This document shows positions 23,950 to 36,550 of a stretch of DNA of 64,000 nt, piece after piece. The notes under the pieces were generated by a model. That model worked only from the letters and a program-made list of their open reading frames with translations. It ran no database searches and was not told where the DNA came from. The position numbers and the translations under genes were made by a program. Source of the stretch: Dryomyza anilis (Eukaryota > Arthropoda > Insecta > Diptera > Dryomyzidae); NCBI GenBank assembly GCA_951804985.1, contig OX638130.1, positions 34,164,702-34,228,701 on the forward strand. Direction: 5' to 3'. Positions within the stretch are counted from its first letter, which is position 1. Every line of letters begins with the position of its first letter.

Positions 23950-26640
23950 AATCGATCAAGTGCTGGCTGTTGGTTACCACATAGAAGATAAAATATTGGG
24001 CTATATCTTGCAAACTAAGACAACGCCTTTTACGAAATTTATTACGTTTAAGAGCCGAGACATCGTACTCTCATTTGCGAGTAGTCTTGATCAGAAATGT
24101 TTGACAGATTTTGAGAAAATCAATCCAGTGCTGGCCGTATGTTACCATATATAGAGGATAATATATTGGGCTATATCTTGACCACTAAGAAAACGCCTTT
24201 TACGAAAATTATTACGTTTTAGAGTCGAGATATCGTACTCTCATTTGAGGCTAGTCACGATCAGAAATGTTTGATAGATTTTGAGAAAATCGATACAGTG
24301 CTGGCCGTATGTTACCACATATGGAAGATAATATATTGGGCTATATCTTGAAAACTAAGAAAAGTCCTTTTACGAAATTTATTACGTTTTAGAGTCGAGA
24401 TATTGTACTCTCATTTGAGACTTCTTTCGATCTGAATTGTTCGACAGATTTTGAGAAAATCGATTCAGTGCTAGCCGAATGTTACCACATATAGAGGATA
24501 ATATATTCGGCTATATCTTGAAAACAAAGAAAACGCCTTTTATGAAATTTATTACGTTTCAGAGTCGAGATATCGTTCTCTCATTTGAGACTAGTCTCGA
24601 TCGGAAATGTTTGACAGATTTTGAGAAAATCGATCCAGTGCTGGCCGTATGTTACCACATATAGAAGATAATATATTGGGCTATATCTTGAAAACTAAGA
24701 GAACGCCTTTTACGAAATTTATTACGTTTTAGAGTCGAGATATCGTACTCTCATTTGACACTAGTCTCACTCAGAAATGTTCGACAAATTTTGAGAAAAT
24801 CGACCCAGTGCTGGCCGTATGTTACCACATATAGAAGATAATATATTGGGCTATATCCTGAAAACTAAGAGAACGCCTTTTAAGAAATTTATTACGTTTT
24901 AGAGTCGAGATATAGTACTTTCATTCGAGACTAGTCTTGATCAGAAATGTTCGAAAGATTTTGAGAAAATCGATACAGTGCTGGCCGTATGTTACCACAT
25001 ATAGAGGATAATATATTGGGCTATATCTTGCAAACTAAGAAAACGCCTTTTACGAAATTTATTACAATTTAGAGTCGAGATATCGTACTCTCATTTGAGA
25101 CTAAAGCCAATCAGAAATGTTTGACAGATTTTGAGAAAATCGATACAGTGCTGGCTGTTTGTTACCACATAGAGGATAAAATATTGGGCTATATCTTGCA
25201 AACTAAGAAAACGCCTTTTACGAAATTTATTACGTTTTAGAGTCGAGATATCTTTCTCTCATTTGAGACTAGTCTCGATCAGAAATGTTCGAAAGATTTT
25301 GAGAAAATCGATCAAGTGCTGGCTGTTTGTTACCACATAGAAGATAAAATATTGGGCTATATCTTGCAAACTAAGACAACGCCTTTTACGAAATTTATTA
25401 CGTTTAAGAGTCGAGACACCGTACTCTCATTTGAGAATAGTCTTGATTAGAAATGTTTGACAGATTTTGAGAAAATCAATCCAGTGCTGGCCGTATGTTA
25501 CCACATATAGAGGATAATATATTGGGCAATATCTTAACCACTAAGAAAACGCCTTTTACGAAAATTATTACGTTTTAGAGTCGAGATATCGTACTCTCAT
25601 TTGAGGCTAGTCACGATCAGAAATATTTGACAGATTTTGAGAAAATCGATACAGTGCTGGCCGTATGTTACCACATATGGAAGATGATATATTGGGCTAT
25701 ATCTTGAAAACTAAGAAAAGTCCTTTTACGAAATTTATTACGTTTTAGAGTCGAGATATCGTACTCTCATTTGAGACTACTTTCGATCTAAATTGTTCGA
25801 CAGATTTTGAGAAAATCGATTCAGTGCTAGCCGAATGTTACCACATATAGAGGATAATATATTCGGCTATATCTTGAAAACTAAGAAAACGCCTTTTATG
25901 AAATTTATTACGTTTCAGAGTCGAGATATCGTTCTCTCATTTGAGACTAGTCTCGATCGGAAATGTTTGACAGATTTTGAGAAAATCGATCCAGTGCTGG
26001 CCGAATGTTACCACATATAGAAGATAATATATTGGGCTATATCTTGAAAACTAAGAGAACGCCTTTTACGAAATTTATTACGTTTTAGAGTCGAGATATC
26101 GTACTCTCATTTGACACTAGTCTCGCTCAGAAATGTTCGACAAATTTTGAGAAAATCGATCCAGTGCTGGCCGTATGTTACCACATATAGAAGATAATAT
26201 ATTGGGCTATATCCTGAAAACTAAGAGAACGCCTTTTACGAAATTTATTACGTTTTAGAGTCGAGATATCGTACTTTCATTTGAGACTAGTCTTGATCAG
26301 AAATGTTCGACAGATTTTGAGAAAATCGATACAGTGCTGGCCGTATGTTACCACATATAGAGGATAATATATTGGGCTATATCTTGCAAACTAAGAAAAC
26401 GCCTTTTACGAAATTTATTACGTTTTAGAGTCGAGATATCGTACTTTCATTTGAGACTAGTCTTGATCAGAAATGTTTGACAGATTTTGAGAAAATCGAT
26501 CCAGTGCTGACAGTATGTTACCACATATAGGATAATATATTGGGCTATATCTTGCAAACTAAGAAAACGCTTTTTACGAAATTTATTACGTTTTAGAGTC
26601 GAGATATCGTACTCTCATTAGAGTTCTCTCGATGAAATGT
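23950..26640 (+). repeat. 1,356-bp higher-order repeat, about two copies
   Basis: Units at 23960, 24479 and 24986 return at 25316, 25835 and 26342, a shift of 1,356 bp, which fits eight units (six of 170 and two of 168 bp). Shared markers are GAGAATAGTCTTGATTAG-type or close variants, TTAACCACTAAG or TTGACCACTAAG, TACTTTCGATCTAAATTG or CTTCTTTCGATCTG, and TTCGGCTATATC. The first copy has extra differences, so they are not as young as the right-hand repeats. Confidence 0.8.
25125..26640 (+). repeat. Block E, first copy (offset 8,892)
   Basis: About 1.5 kb here matches about 34,017-35,540 unit by unit: ATCTTTCTCTC, TTGATTAGAAATG, TTAACCACTAAG, CTACTTTCGATCTAAATTG, TTCGGCTATATC, CTGACAGTATG, CACATATAGGATAAT and TCTCGATGAAATG, all in order. 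The only size change I noticed is a 5-bp gain in the right copy at 35,024-35,040. Confidence 0.85.
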
Positions 26641-26829
26641 TCGACAGATTTTGAGAAAATCGATACAGTGCTGGCCGTATGTTACCAGATATAGAGGATA
26701 ATATATTGGGATATATCTTGAAAACTAAGAAAACGCCTTTTACGAAATTTATTACGTTTTAGAGTCGAGATATCTTTCTCTCATTTGAGACTAGTCTTGA
26801 TCAGAAATGTTTGACAGATTTTGAGAAAA

Positions 26830-27932
26830 TCGATCCAGTGCGGGCCGTATGTTACCAAATATAGAAGATAATATATTGGACTATATCCTGAAAACTAAGA
26901 GAACGCCTTTTACGAAATTTATTACGTTTTAGAGTCGAGGTATCGTACTCTCATTTGAGACTTGTCTCGATCAGAAATGTTCGACAGATTTTGAGAAAAT
27001 CGATCCAGTGCTGGCCGTATGTTACCACATATAGAGGATACCTTATTTGGATATATCTTGCAAACTAAGAAAACGCATTTTACGAAATTTATTACGTTTT
27101 AGAGTCGAGATATCGTATGAGAGATATCTTATGAGAAAATCGATCCAGTGCTGGCCGTATGTTACCACATATGGAGGATAATATATTGGGCTATATCTTA
27201 AAAACTAAGAAAACGCCTTTTACGAAATTTATTACTTTTTAGAGTCGAGATATCGTACTCTCATTTGAGACTAGTCTCGATTAGAAATGTTCGACAGATT
27301 TTGAGAAAATCGATCCAGTGCTGGCCGTATGTTACCACATATAGAGGATAATATATTGGGCTATATCTTGAAAACTAAGAAAACGCCTTTTACGAAATTT
27401 ATTACGTTTTAGAGTTGAGTTATCGTACTCTCATTTGAGACTAGTCTCGATCAGAAATGTTCTACAGATTTTGAGAAAATCGATCCAGTGCTGGCCGTAT
27501 GTTACCAGATATAGAGGATAATATATTGGGATATATCTTGAAAACTAAGAAAACGCCTTTTACGAAATTTATTACGTTTAAGAGTCGAGATATCGTACTC
27601 TCATTTGAGAATAGTCTTGATTAGAAATGTTTGACAGATTTTGAGAAAATCAATCCAGTGCTGGCCGTATGTTACCACATATAGAGGATAATATATTGGG
27701 CAATATCTTAACCACTAAGAAAACGCCTTTTATGAAAATTATTACGGTTAAGAGTCGAGATATCGTACTCTCATTTCAGACTAGTTTCGATCAGAAATGT
27801 TTGACAGATTTTGAGAAAATCGATACAGTGCTGGCCGTATGTTACCACATATGGAAGATAATATATTGGGCTATATCTTGAAAACTAAGAGAACGCCTTT
27901 TACGAAATTTATTACGTTTTAGAGTCGAGATA
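26830..27932 (+). repeat. Block F, first copy (offset 3,534)
   Basis: Matches 30,364-31,466 with the same marker order: TTACCAAATATAGAAG, GAGGTATCG, GAGACTTGTCTCGATC, GGATACCTTATTTGG, the 28-bp direct repeat, ACTTTTTAGAG, TTGATTAG or TCGATTAG, TTAACCACTAAG and ACGGTTAAGAG. Differences are few, for example GAGTTGAGTTATC here against GAGTTGAGATATC in the partner. Confidence 0.85.
27107..27134 (+). repeat. 14-bp direct repeat in a 140-bp deleted unit, copy 1
   Basis: GAGATATCGTATGA is followed at once by GAGATATCTTATGA and then GAAAATCGATCC. The usual stretch from GTACTCTC to GATTTT is absent, so the unit is 30 bp short (about 140 bp). It comes with GGATACCTTATTTGG and AAACGCATTTTACG in the same unit. 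Confidence 0.9.
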
Positions 27933-28140
27933 TCATACTCTCATATGAGACTAGTCTCGATCAGAAATGTTTGACAGATTTTGAGAAAATCGATCCAGTG
28001 CTGGCCGTATGTTACCACATATAGAGGATAATATATTGGGCTATATCTTGAAAACTAAGAAAACGCCTTTTACGAAATTTATTACGTTTTAGAGTCGAGA
28101 TATCATACTCTCATATGAGACTAGTCTCGATCAGAAATGT

Positions 28141-28500
28141 TTGACAGATTTTGAGAAAATCGATCCAGTGCTGGCTGTATGTTACCACATAAAGGATAAT
28201 ATATTGGGCTATTTTTTTAAAACTAAGAAAACGCCTTTTACGAAATTTATTACGTTTTTGAGTCGAGATATCGTACTCTCATTTGAGACTAGTCTCAATC
28301 AGAAATGTACGACAGATTTTGAGAAAATCGATCCAGTGCTGGCCGTATGTTACCACATATAGAGTATAATATATTGGGCTATATCTTGTAAATTAATAAA
28401 ACGCCTTTTACGAAATATATTACGTTTTAGAGTCGAAATATCGTACACTCATTTGAGACTAGTCTCGATCAGAAATGTTCGACAGATTTTGAGAAAATCG
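28141..28500 (+). repeat. Segment-1 type block embedded in segment 3, copy 1
   Basis: Two and a part units here are of the left-end type: CACATAAAGGATAAT, GGGCTATTTTTTTAAAAC, ACGTTTTTGAGTCGAG, CTAGTCTCAATCAG, AATGTACGACAG, TTGTAAATTAATAAAACG and GTCGAAATATCGTACACTC. They match 5,240-5,530, including the rare TTTTTGAG which the copy at 2.9 kb lacks. Surrounding units are the segment-3 CATATGAGACTAG type. The open frame here (28141-28362, 73 codons) is only a consequence of the TTTTTGAG variant. Confidence 0.88.
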
Positions 28501-30363
28501 ATCCAGTGCTCGCCGTATGTTACCACATGTAGAAGATAATATATTGGGCTATATCTTGAAAACTAAGAAAACGCCTTTTACGAAATTTATTACGTTTTAG
28601 AGTCGAGATATCATACTCTCATATGAGACTAGTCTCGATCAGAAATGTTTGACAGATTTTGAGAAAATCGATCCAGTGCTGGCCGTATGTTACCACATAT
28701 AGAAGATAATATATTGGGCTATATCTTGAAAACTATGAAAACGCCTTTTACGAAATTTATTACGTTTTAGAGTCGAGATATCTTTCTCTCATTTGAGACT
28801 AGTCTCGATCAGAAATGTTCGAAAGATTTTGAGAAAATCGATCAAGTGCTGGCTGTTTGTTACCACATAGAAGATAAAATATTGGGCTATATCTTGAAAA
28901 CTAAGAAAACGCCTTTTACGAAATTTATTACGTTTTAGAGTCGAGATATCATACTCTCATATGAGACTAGTCTCGATCAGAAATGTTTGACAGTTTTTGA
29001 GAAAATCGATCCAGTGCTGGCCGTATGTTACCACATATAGAAGATAATATATTGGGCTATATCTTGAAAACTAAGAAAACGCCTTTTACGAAATTTATTA
29101 CGTTTTAGAGTCGAGATATCTTTCTCTCATTTGAGACTAGTCTCGATCAGAAATGTTCGACAGATTTTGAGAAAATCGATCCAGTGCTCGCCGTATGTTA
29201 CCACATGTAGAAGATAATATATTGGGCTATATCTTGAAAACTAAGAAAACGCCTTTTACGAAATTTATTACGTTTTAGAGTCGAGATATCATACTCTCAT
29301 ATGAGACTAGTCTCGATCAGAAATGTTTGACAGATTTTGAGAAAATCGATCCAGTGCTCGCCGTATGTTACCACATGTAGAAGATAATATATTGGGCTAT
29401 ATCTTGAAAACTAAGAAAACGCCTTTTACGAAATTTATTACGTTTTAGAGTCGAGATATCATACTCTCATATGAGACTAGTCTCGATCAGAAATGTTTGA
29501 CAGATTTTGAGAAAATCGATCCAGTGCTGGCCGTATGTTACCACATGTAGAAGATAATATATTGGGCTATATCTTGAAAACTAAGAAAACGCCTTTTACG
29601 AAATTTATTACGTTTTAGAGTCGAGATATCTTTCTCTCATTTGAGACTAGTCTCGATCAGAAATGTTCGACAGATTTTGAGAAAATCGATCCAGTGCTCG
29701 CCGTATGTTACCACATGTAGAAGATAATATATTGGGCTATATCTTGAAAACTAAGAAAACGCCTTTTACGAAATTGATTACGTTTTAGAGTCGAGATATC
29801 ATACTCTCATATGAGACTAGTCTCGATCAGAAATGTTTGACAGATTTTGAGAAAATCGATCCAGTGCTGGCCGTATGTTACCACATATAGAAGATAATAT
29901 ATTGGGCTATATCTTGAAAACTAAGAAAACGCCTTTTACGAAATTTATTACGTTTTAGAGTCGAGATATCTTTCTCTCATTTGAGACTAGTCTCGATCAG
30001 AAATGTTCGAAAGATTTTGAGAAAATCGATCAAGTGCTGGCTGTTTGTTACCACATAGAAGATAAAATATTGGGCTATATCTTGCAAACTAAGACAACGC
30101 CTTTTACGAAATTTATTACGTTTAAGAGTCGAGACATCGTACTCTCATTTGAGAATAGTCTTGATTAGAAATGTTTGACAGATTTTGAGAAAATCAATCC
30201 AGTGCTGGCCGTATGTTACCACATATAGAAGATAATATATTGGGCTATATCTTGAAAACTAAGAAAACGCCTTTTACGAAATTGATTACGTTTTAGAGTC
30301 GAGATATCATACTCTCATATGAGACTAGTCTCGATCAGAAATGTTTGACAGATTTTGAGAAAA

Positions 30364-31466
30364 TCGATCCAGTGCTGGCCGTATGTTACCAAATATAGAA
30401 GATAATATATTGGGCTATATCCTGAAAACTAAGAGAACGCCTTTTACGAAATTTATTACGTTTTAGAGTCGAGGTATCGTACTCTCATTTGAGACTTGTC
30501 TCGATCAGAAATGTTCGACAGATTTTGAGAAAATCGATCCAGTGCTGGCCGTATGTTACCACATATAGAGGATACCTTATTTGGATATATCTTGCAAACT
30601 AAGAAAACGCATTTTACGAAATTTATTACGTTTTAGAGTCGAGATATCGTATGAGAGATATCTTATGAGAAAATCGATCCAGTGCTGGCCGTATGTTACC
30701 ACATATGGAGGATAATATATTGGGCTATATCTTAAAAACTAAGAAAACGCCTTTTACGAAATTTATTACTTTTTAGAGTCGAGATATCGTACTCTCATTT
30801 GAGACTAGTCTCGATTAGAAATGTTCGACAGATTTTGAGAAAATCGATCCAGTGCTGGCCGTATGTTACCACATATAGAGGATAATATATTGGGCTATAT
30901 CTTGAAAACTAAGAAAACGCCTTTTACGAAATTTATTACGTTTTAGAGTTGAGATATCGTACTCTCATTTGAGACTAGTCTCGATCAGAAATGTTCTACA
31001 GATTTTGAGAAAATCGATCCAGTGCTGGCCGTATGTTACCAGATATAGAGGATAATATATTGGGCTATATCTTGAAAACTAAGAAAACGCCTTTTACGAA
31101 ATTTATTACGTTTAAGAGTCGAGACATCGTACTCTCATTTGAGAATAGTCTTGATTAGAAATGTTTGACAGATTTTGAGAAAATCAATCCAGTGCTGGCC
31201 GTATGTTACCACATATAGAGGATAATATATTGGGCAATATCTTAACCACTAAGAAAACGCCTTTTACGAAAATTATTACGGTTAAGAGTCGAGATATCGT
31301 ACTCTCATTTCAGACTAGTTTCGATCAGAAATGTTTGACAGATTTTGAGAAAATCGATACAGTGCTGGCCGTATGTTACCACATATGGAAGATAATATAT
31401 TGGGCTATATCTTGAAAACTAAGAGAACGCCTTTTACGAAATTTATTACGTTTTAGAGTCGAGATA
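30364..31466 (+). repeat. Block F, second copy
   Basis: Partner of 26,830-27,932. Parts of the same block also occur near 33,560-34,010 and 35,730-36,450, making four uses in 10 kb. The blocks that follow each copy differ, so it has been inserted into or recombined with different neighbours. Confidence 0.85.
30641..30668 (+). repeat. 14-bp direct repeat unit, copy 2
   Basis: Same structure as 27107-27134, 3,534 bp further on, with the GGATACCTTATTTGG companion variant. Confidence 0.9.
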
Positions 31467-32012
31467 TCGTACTCTCATTTGAGACTAGTCTCGATCAGAA
31501 ATGTTCGACAGATTTTTTGAAAATCGATCCAGTGCTCGCCGTATGTTACCACATGTAGAAGATAATATATTGGGCTATATCTTGAAAACTAAGAAAACGC
31601 CTTTTACGAAATTTATTACGTTTTAGAGTCGAGATATCATACTCTCATATGAGACTAGTCTCGATCAGAAATGTTTGAACGATTTTGAGAAAATCGATCC
31701 AGTGCTGGCCGTATGTTACCACATATAGAAGATAATATATTGGGCTATATCTTGAAAACTAAGAAAACGCCTTTTACGAAATTTATTACGTTTTAGAGTC
31801 GAGATATCTTTCTCTCATTTGAGACTAGTCTCGATCAGAAATGTTCGAAAGATTTTGAGAAAATCGATCAAGTGCTGGCTGTTTGTTACCACATAGAAGA
31901 TAAAATATTGGGCTATATCTTGCAAACTAAGACAACGCCTTTTACGAAATTTATTACGTTTAAGAGTCGAGACATCGTACTCTCATTTGAGAATAGTCAT
32001 GATTAGAAATGT

Positions 32013-32400
32013 TTGACAGATTTTGAGAAAATCGATCCAGTGCTGGCTGTATGTTACCACATAAAGGATAATATATTGGGCTATTTTTTTAAAACTAAGA
32101 AAACGCCTTTTACGAAATTTATTACGTTTTTGAGTCGAGATATCGTACTCTCATTTGAGACTAGTCTCAATCAGAAATGTACGACAGATTTTGAGAAAAT
32201 CGATCCAGTGCTGGCCGTATGTTACCACATATAGAGTATAATATATTGGGCTATATCTTGTAAATTAATAAAACGCCTTTTACGAAATATATTACGTTTT
32301 AGAGTCGAAATATCGTACACTCATTTGAGACTAGTCTCGATCAGAAATGTTCGACAGATTTTGAGAAAATCGATCCAGTGCTCGCCGTGTGTTACCACAT
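32013..32400 (+). repeat. Segment-1 type block embedded in segment 3, copy 2
   Basis: The same imported block as at 28,141-28,500, offset 3,872, again followed by the CGCCGT(A/G)TGTTACCACATGTAG unit. The left flank differs between the two copies (GAGAATAGTCATGATTAG here against CATATGAGACTAGTCTCGATC there), so the block has been moved twice or its left neighbour has been replaced. Confidence 0.87.
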
Positions 32401-33828
32401 GTAGAAGATAATATATTGGGCTATATCTTGAAAACTAAGAAAACGCCTTTTACGAAATTTATTACGTTTTAGAGTCGAGATATCATACTCTCATTTGAGG
32501 CTAGTCACGATCAGAAATATTTGACAGATTTTGAGAAAATCGATACAGTGCTGGCCGTATGTTACCACATATGGAAGATAATATATTGGGCTATATCTTG
32601 AAAACTAAGAAAAGTCCTTTTACGAAATTTATTACGTTTTAGAGTCGAGATATCGTACTCTTATTTGAGACTACTTTCGATCTAAATTGTTCGACAGATT
32701 TTGAGAAAATCGATTCAGTGCTAGCCGAATGTTACCACATATAGAGGATAATATATTCGGCTATATCTTGAAAACTAAGAAAACGCCTTTTATGAAATTT
32801 ATTACGTTTCAGAGTCGAGATATCGTTCTCTCATTTGAGACTAGTCTCGATCGGAAATGTTTGACAGATTTTGAGAAAATCGATCCAGTGCTGGCCGAAT
32901 GTTACCACATATAGAAGATAATATATTGGGCTATATCTTGAAAACTAAGAGAACGCCTTTTACGAAATTTATTACGTTTTAGAGTCGAGATATCGTACTC
33001 TCATTTGAGACTAGTCTCGATCAGAAATGTTCGACAGATTTTGAGAAAATCGATCCAGTGCTGGCCGTCTGTTACCACATATAGAAGATAATATATTGGG
33101 CTATATCCTGAAAACTAAGAGAACGCCTTTTACGAAATTTATTACGTTTTAGAGTCGAGATATCGTACTTTCATTTGAGACTAGTCTTGATCAGAAATGT
33201 TTGACAGATTTTGAGAAAATCGATCCAGTGCTGACAGTATGTTACCACATATAGGATAATATATTGGGCTATATCTTGCAAACTAAGAAAACGCTTTTTA
33301 CGAAATTTATTACGTTTTAGAGTCGAGATATCGTACTCTCATTAGAGTTCTCTCGATGAAATGTTCGACAGATTTTGAGAAAATCGATACAGTGCTGGCT
33401 GTTTGTTACCACATAGAGGATAAAATATTGGGCTATATCTTGCAAACTAAGAAAACGCTTTTTACGATATGTATTACGTTTTAGAGTCGAGATATCTTTC
33501 TCTCATTTGAGACTAGTCTTGATCAGAAATGTTCGACAGATTTTGAGAAAATCGATCCAGTGCTGGCCGTATGTTACCAAATATAGAAGATAATATATTG
33601 GGCTATATCCTGAAAACTAAGAGAACGCCTTTTACGAAATTTATTACGTTTTAGAGTCGAGGTATCGTACTCTCATTTGAGACTTGTCTCGATCAGAAAT
33701 GTTCGACAGATTTTGAGAAAATCGATCCAGTGCTGGCCGTATGTTACCACATATAGAGGATACCTTATTTGGATATATCTTGCAAACTAAGAAAACGCAT
33801 TTTACGAAATTTATTACGTTTTAGAGTC

Positions 33829-33856
33829 GAGATATCGTATGAGAGATATCTTATGA
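33829..33856 (+). repeat. 14-bp direct repeat unit, copy 3
   Basis: Same structure, 3,188 bp after copy 2, with the GGATACCTTATTTGG companion. Confidence 0.9.
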
Positions 33857-34016
33857 GAAAATCGATCCAGTGCTGGCCGTATGTTACCACATATGGAGGA
33901 TAATATATTGGGCTATATCTTAAAAACTAAGAAAACGCCTTTTACGAAATTTATTACTTTTTAGAGTCGAGATATCGTACTCTCATTTGAGACTAGTCTC
34001 GATTAGAAATGTTCGA

Positions 34017-35540
34017 CAGATTTTGAGAAAATCGATACAGTGCTGGCTGTTTGTTACCACATAGAGGATAAAATATTGGGCTATATCTTGCAAACTAAGA
34101 AAACGCCTTTTACGAAATTTATTACGTTTTAGAGTCGAGATATCTTTCTCTCATTTGAGACTAGTCTCGATCAGAAATGTTCGAAAGATTTTGAGAAAAT
34201 CGATCAAGTGCTGGCTGTTTGTTACCACATAGAAGATAAAATATTGGGCTATATCTTGCAAACTAAGACAACGCCTTTTACGAAATTTATTACGTTTAAG
34301 AGTCGAGACATCGTACTCTCATTTGAGAATAGTCTTGATTAGAAATGTTTGACAGATTTTGAGAAAATCAATCCAGTGCTGGCCGTATGTTACCACATAT
34401 AGAGGATAATATATTGGGCAATATCTTAACCACTAAGAAAACGCCTTTTACGAAAATTATTACGTTTTAGAGTCGAGATATCGTACTCTCATTTGAGGCT
34501 AGTCACGATCAGAAATATTTGACAGATTTTGAGAAAATCGATACAGTGCTGGCCGTATGTTACCACATATGGAAGATAATATATTGGGCTATATCTTGAA
34601 AACTAAGAAAAGTCCTTTTACGAAATTTATTACGTTTTAGAGTCGAGATATCGTACTCTCATTTGAGACTACTTTCGATCTAAATTGTTCGACAGATTTT
34701 GAGAAAATCGATTCAGTGCTAGCCGAATGTTACCACATATAGAGGATAATATATTCGGCTATATCTTGAAAACTAAGAAAACGCCTTTTATGAAATTTAT
34801 TACGTTTCAGAGTCGAGATATCGTTCTCTCATTTGAGACTAGTCTCGATCGGAAATGTTTGACAGATTTTGAGAAAATCGATCCAGTGCTGGCCGAATGT
34901 TACCACATATAGAAGATAATATATTGGGCTATATCTTGAAAACTAAGAGAACGCCTTTAACGAAATTTATTACGTTTTAGAGTCGAGATATCGTACTCTC
35001 ATTTGACACTAGTCTCGCTCAGAAATTTTGAGAAAATCAAATTTTGAGAAAATCGATCCAGTGCTGGCCGTATGTTACCACATATAGAAGATAATATATT
35101 GGGCTATATCCTGAAAACTAAGAGAACGCCTTTTACGAAATTTATTACGTTTTAGAGTCGAGATATCGTACTTTCATTTGAGACTAGTCTTGATCAGAAA
35201 TGTTCGACAGATTTTGAGAAAATCGATACAGTGCTGGCCGTATGTTACCACATATAGAGGATAATATATTGGGCTATATCTTGCAAACTAAGAAAACGCC
35301 TTTTACGAAATTTATTACGTTTTAGAGTCGAGATATCGTACTTTCATTTGAGACTAGTCTTGATCAGAAATGTTTGACAGATTTTGAGAAAATCGATCCA
35401 GTGCTGACAGTATGTTACCACATATAGGATAATATATTGGGCTATATCTTGCAAACTAAGAAAACGCTTTTTACGAAATTTATTACGTTTTAGAGTCGAG
35501 ATATCGTACTCTCATTAGAGTTCTCTCGATGAAATGTTCG
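34017..35540 (+). repeat. Block E, second copy
   Basis: Partner of 25,125-26,640, about 8.9 kb away in the same orientation. A shorter version also lies at about 32,480-33,360, sharing the TTCGGCTATATC unit at 32729 (offset 1,998 to 34727). Contains the local AAATTTTGAGAAAATC duplication noted separately. Confidence 0.85.
35020..35048 (+). repeat. Local 17-bp duplication at the GATTTTGAG motif
   Basis: AAATTTTGAGAAAATC is followed at once by AAATTTTGAGAAAATCG, and the TGTTCGAC part of the unit is missing. Compared with its partner near 26,127 this is a net gain of 5 bp. It looks like slippage across AAATTTTGAGAAAATC after a small deletion. Confidence 0.82.
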
Positions 35541-36001
35541 ACAGATTTTGAGAAAATCGATACAGTGCTGGCTGTTTGTTACCACATAGAGGATAAAATA
35601 TTGGGCTATATCTTGCAAACTAAGAAAACGCTTTTTACGAAATGTATTACGTTTTAGAGTCGAGATATCTTTCTCTCATTTGAGACTAGTCTTGATCAGA
35701 AATGTTCGACAGATTTTGAGAAAATCGATCCAGTGCTGGCCGTATGTTACCAAATATAGAAGATAATATATTGGGCTATATCCTGAAAACAAAGAGAACG
35801 CCTTTTACGAAATTTATTACGTTTTAGAGTCGAGGTATCGTACTCTCATTTGAGACTTGTCTCGATCAGAAATGTTCGACAGATTTTGAGAAAATCGATC
35901 CAGTGCTGGCCGTATGTTACCACATATAGAGGATACCTTATTTGGATATATCTTGCAAACTAAGAAAACGCATTTTACGAAATTTATTACGTTTTAGAGT
36001 C

Positions 36002-36029
36002 GAGATATCGTATGAGAGATATCTTATGA
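36002..36029 (+). repeat. 14-bp direct repeat unit, copy 4
   Basis: Same structure, 2,173 bp after copy 3, with the GGATACCTTATTTGG companion. The match around it covers about 33,120-34,030 against 35,293-36,203. Confidence 0.9.
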
Positions 36030-36550
36030 GAAAATCGATCCAGTGCTGGCCGTATGTTACCACATATGGAGGATAATATATTGGGCTATATCTTAAAAAC
36101 TAAGAAAACGCCTTTTACGAAATTTATTACTTTTTAGAGTCGAGATATCGTACTCTCATTTGAGACTAGTCTCGATTAGAAATGTTCGACAGATTTTGAG
36201 AAAATCGATCCAGTGCTGGCCGTATGTTACCACATATAGAGGATAATATATTGGGCTATATCTTGAAAACTAAGAAAACGCCTTTTACGAAATTTATTAC
36301 GTTTTAGAGTTGAGATATCGTACTCTCATTTGAGACTAGTCTCGATCAGAAATGTTCTACAGATTTTGAGAAAATCGATCCAGTGCTGGCCGTATGTTAC
36401 CAGATATAGAGGATAATATATTGGGCTATATCTTGAAAACTAAGAAAACGCCTTTTACGAAATTTATTACGTTTTAGAGTCGAGATATCGTACTCTCATT
36501 AGAGTTCTCTCGATAAGAAATGTTCGATAGATTTTGAGAAAATCGATCCA

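Larger units (their letters stand above)
7351..24000 (+). repeat. Array segment 2: mosaic higher-order blocks with deleted units
   Basis: CTAGTCTCGAT units dominate. Recurring marker variants are GAGGCTAGTCACGATC, GAGACTAAAGCCGATC, ATTAGAATTCTCTCGATAAG, TTTTGTAAACTAAG and TATATTGAAACCTAAGAC. Two short deletions recur: one gives ACGAAATTCAGACTAG (about 37 bp lost) at 10388, 12364, 15502, 18495, 21182 and 23907; the other gives CTATATCC(T/C)TTTACG (19 bp lost) near 8681, 11673, 13648, 13965, 17299, 20831 and 23389. Their spacings (1,976, 3,138, 2,993, 2,687 and 2,725 bp for the first marker) outline multi-unit blocks that were copied and then altered. No unique sequence is seen. Confidence 0.8.
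24001..36500 (+). repeat. Array segment 3: reused 1.4-3.5 kb blocks
   Basis: This part is assembled from a few blocks used several times in different orders. One marker series is a short TCGGCTATATC-type unit starting near 24479, 25835, 32729 and 34727. Another is GAGGATACCTTATTTGG followed by a 28-bp direct repeat, near 27036, 30570, 33758 and 35931. Between 28.5 and 30.4 kb, units with CCACATGTAGAAG and CTCATATGAGACTAG recur with a local three-unit (510 bp) rhythm. Blocks are in the same orientation but the order is shuffled, so the segment is a mosaic and not a simple higher-order array. Confidence 0.8.
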
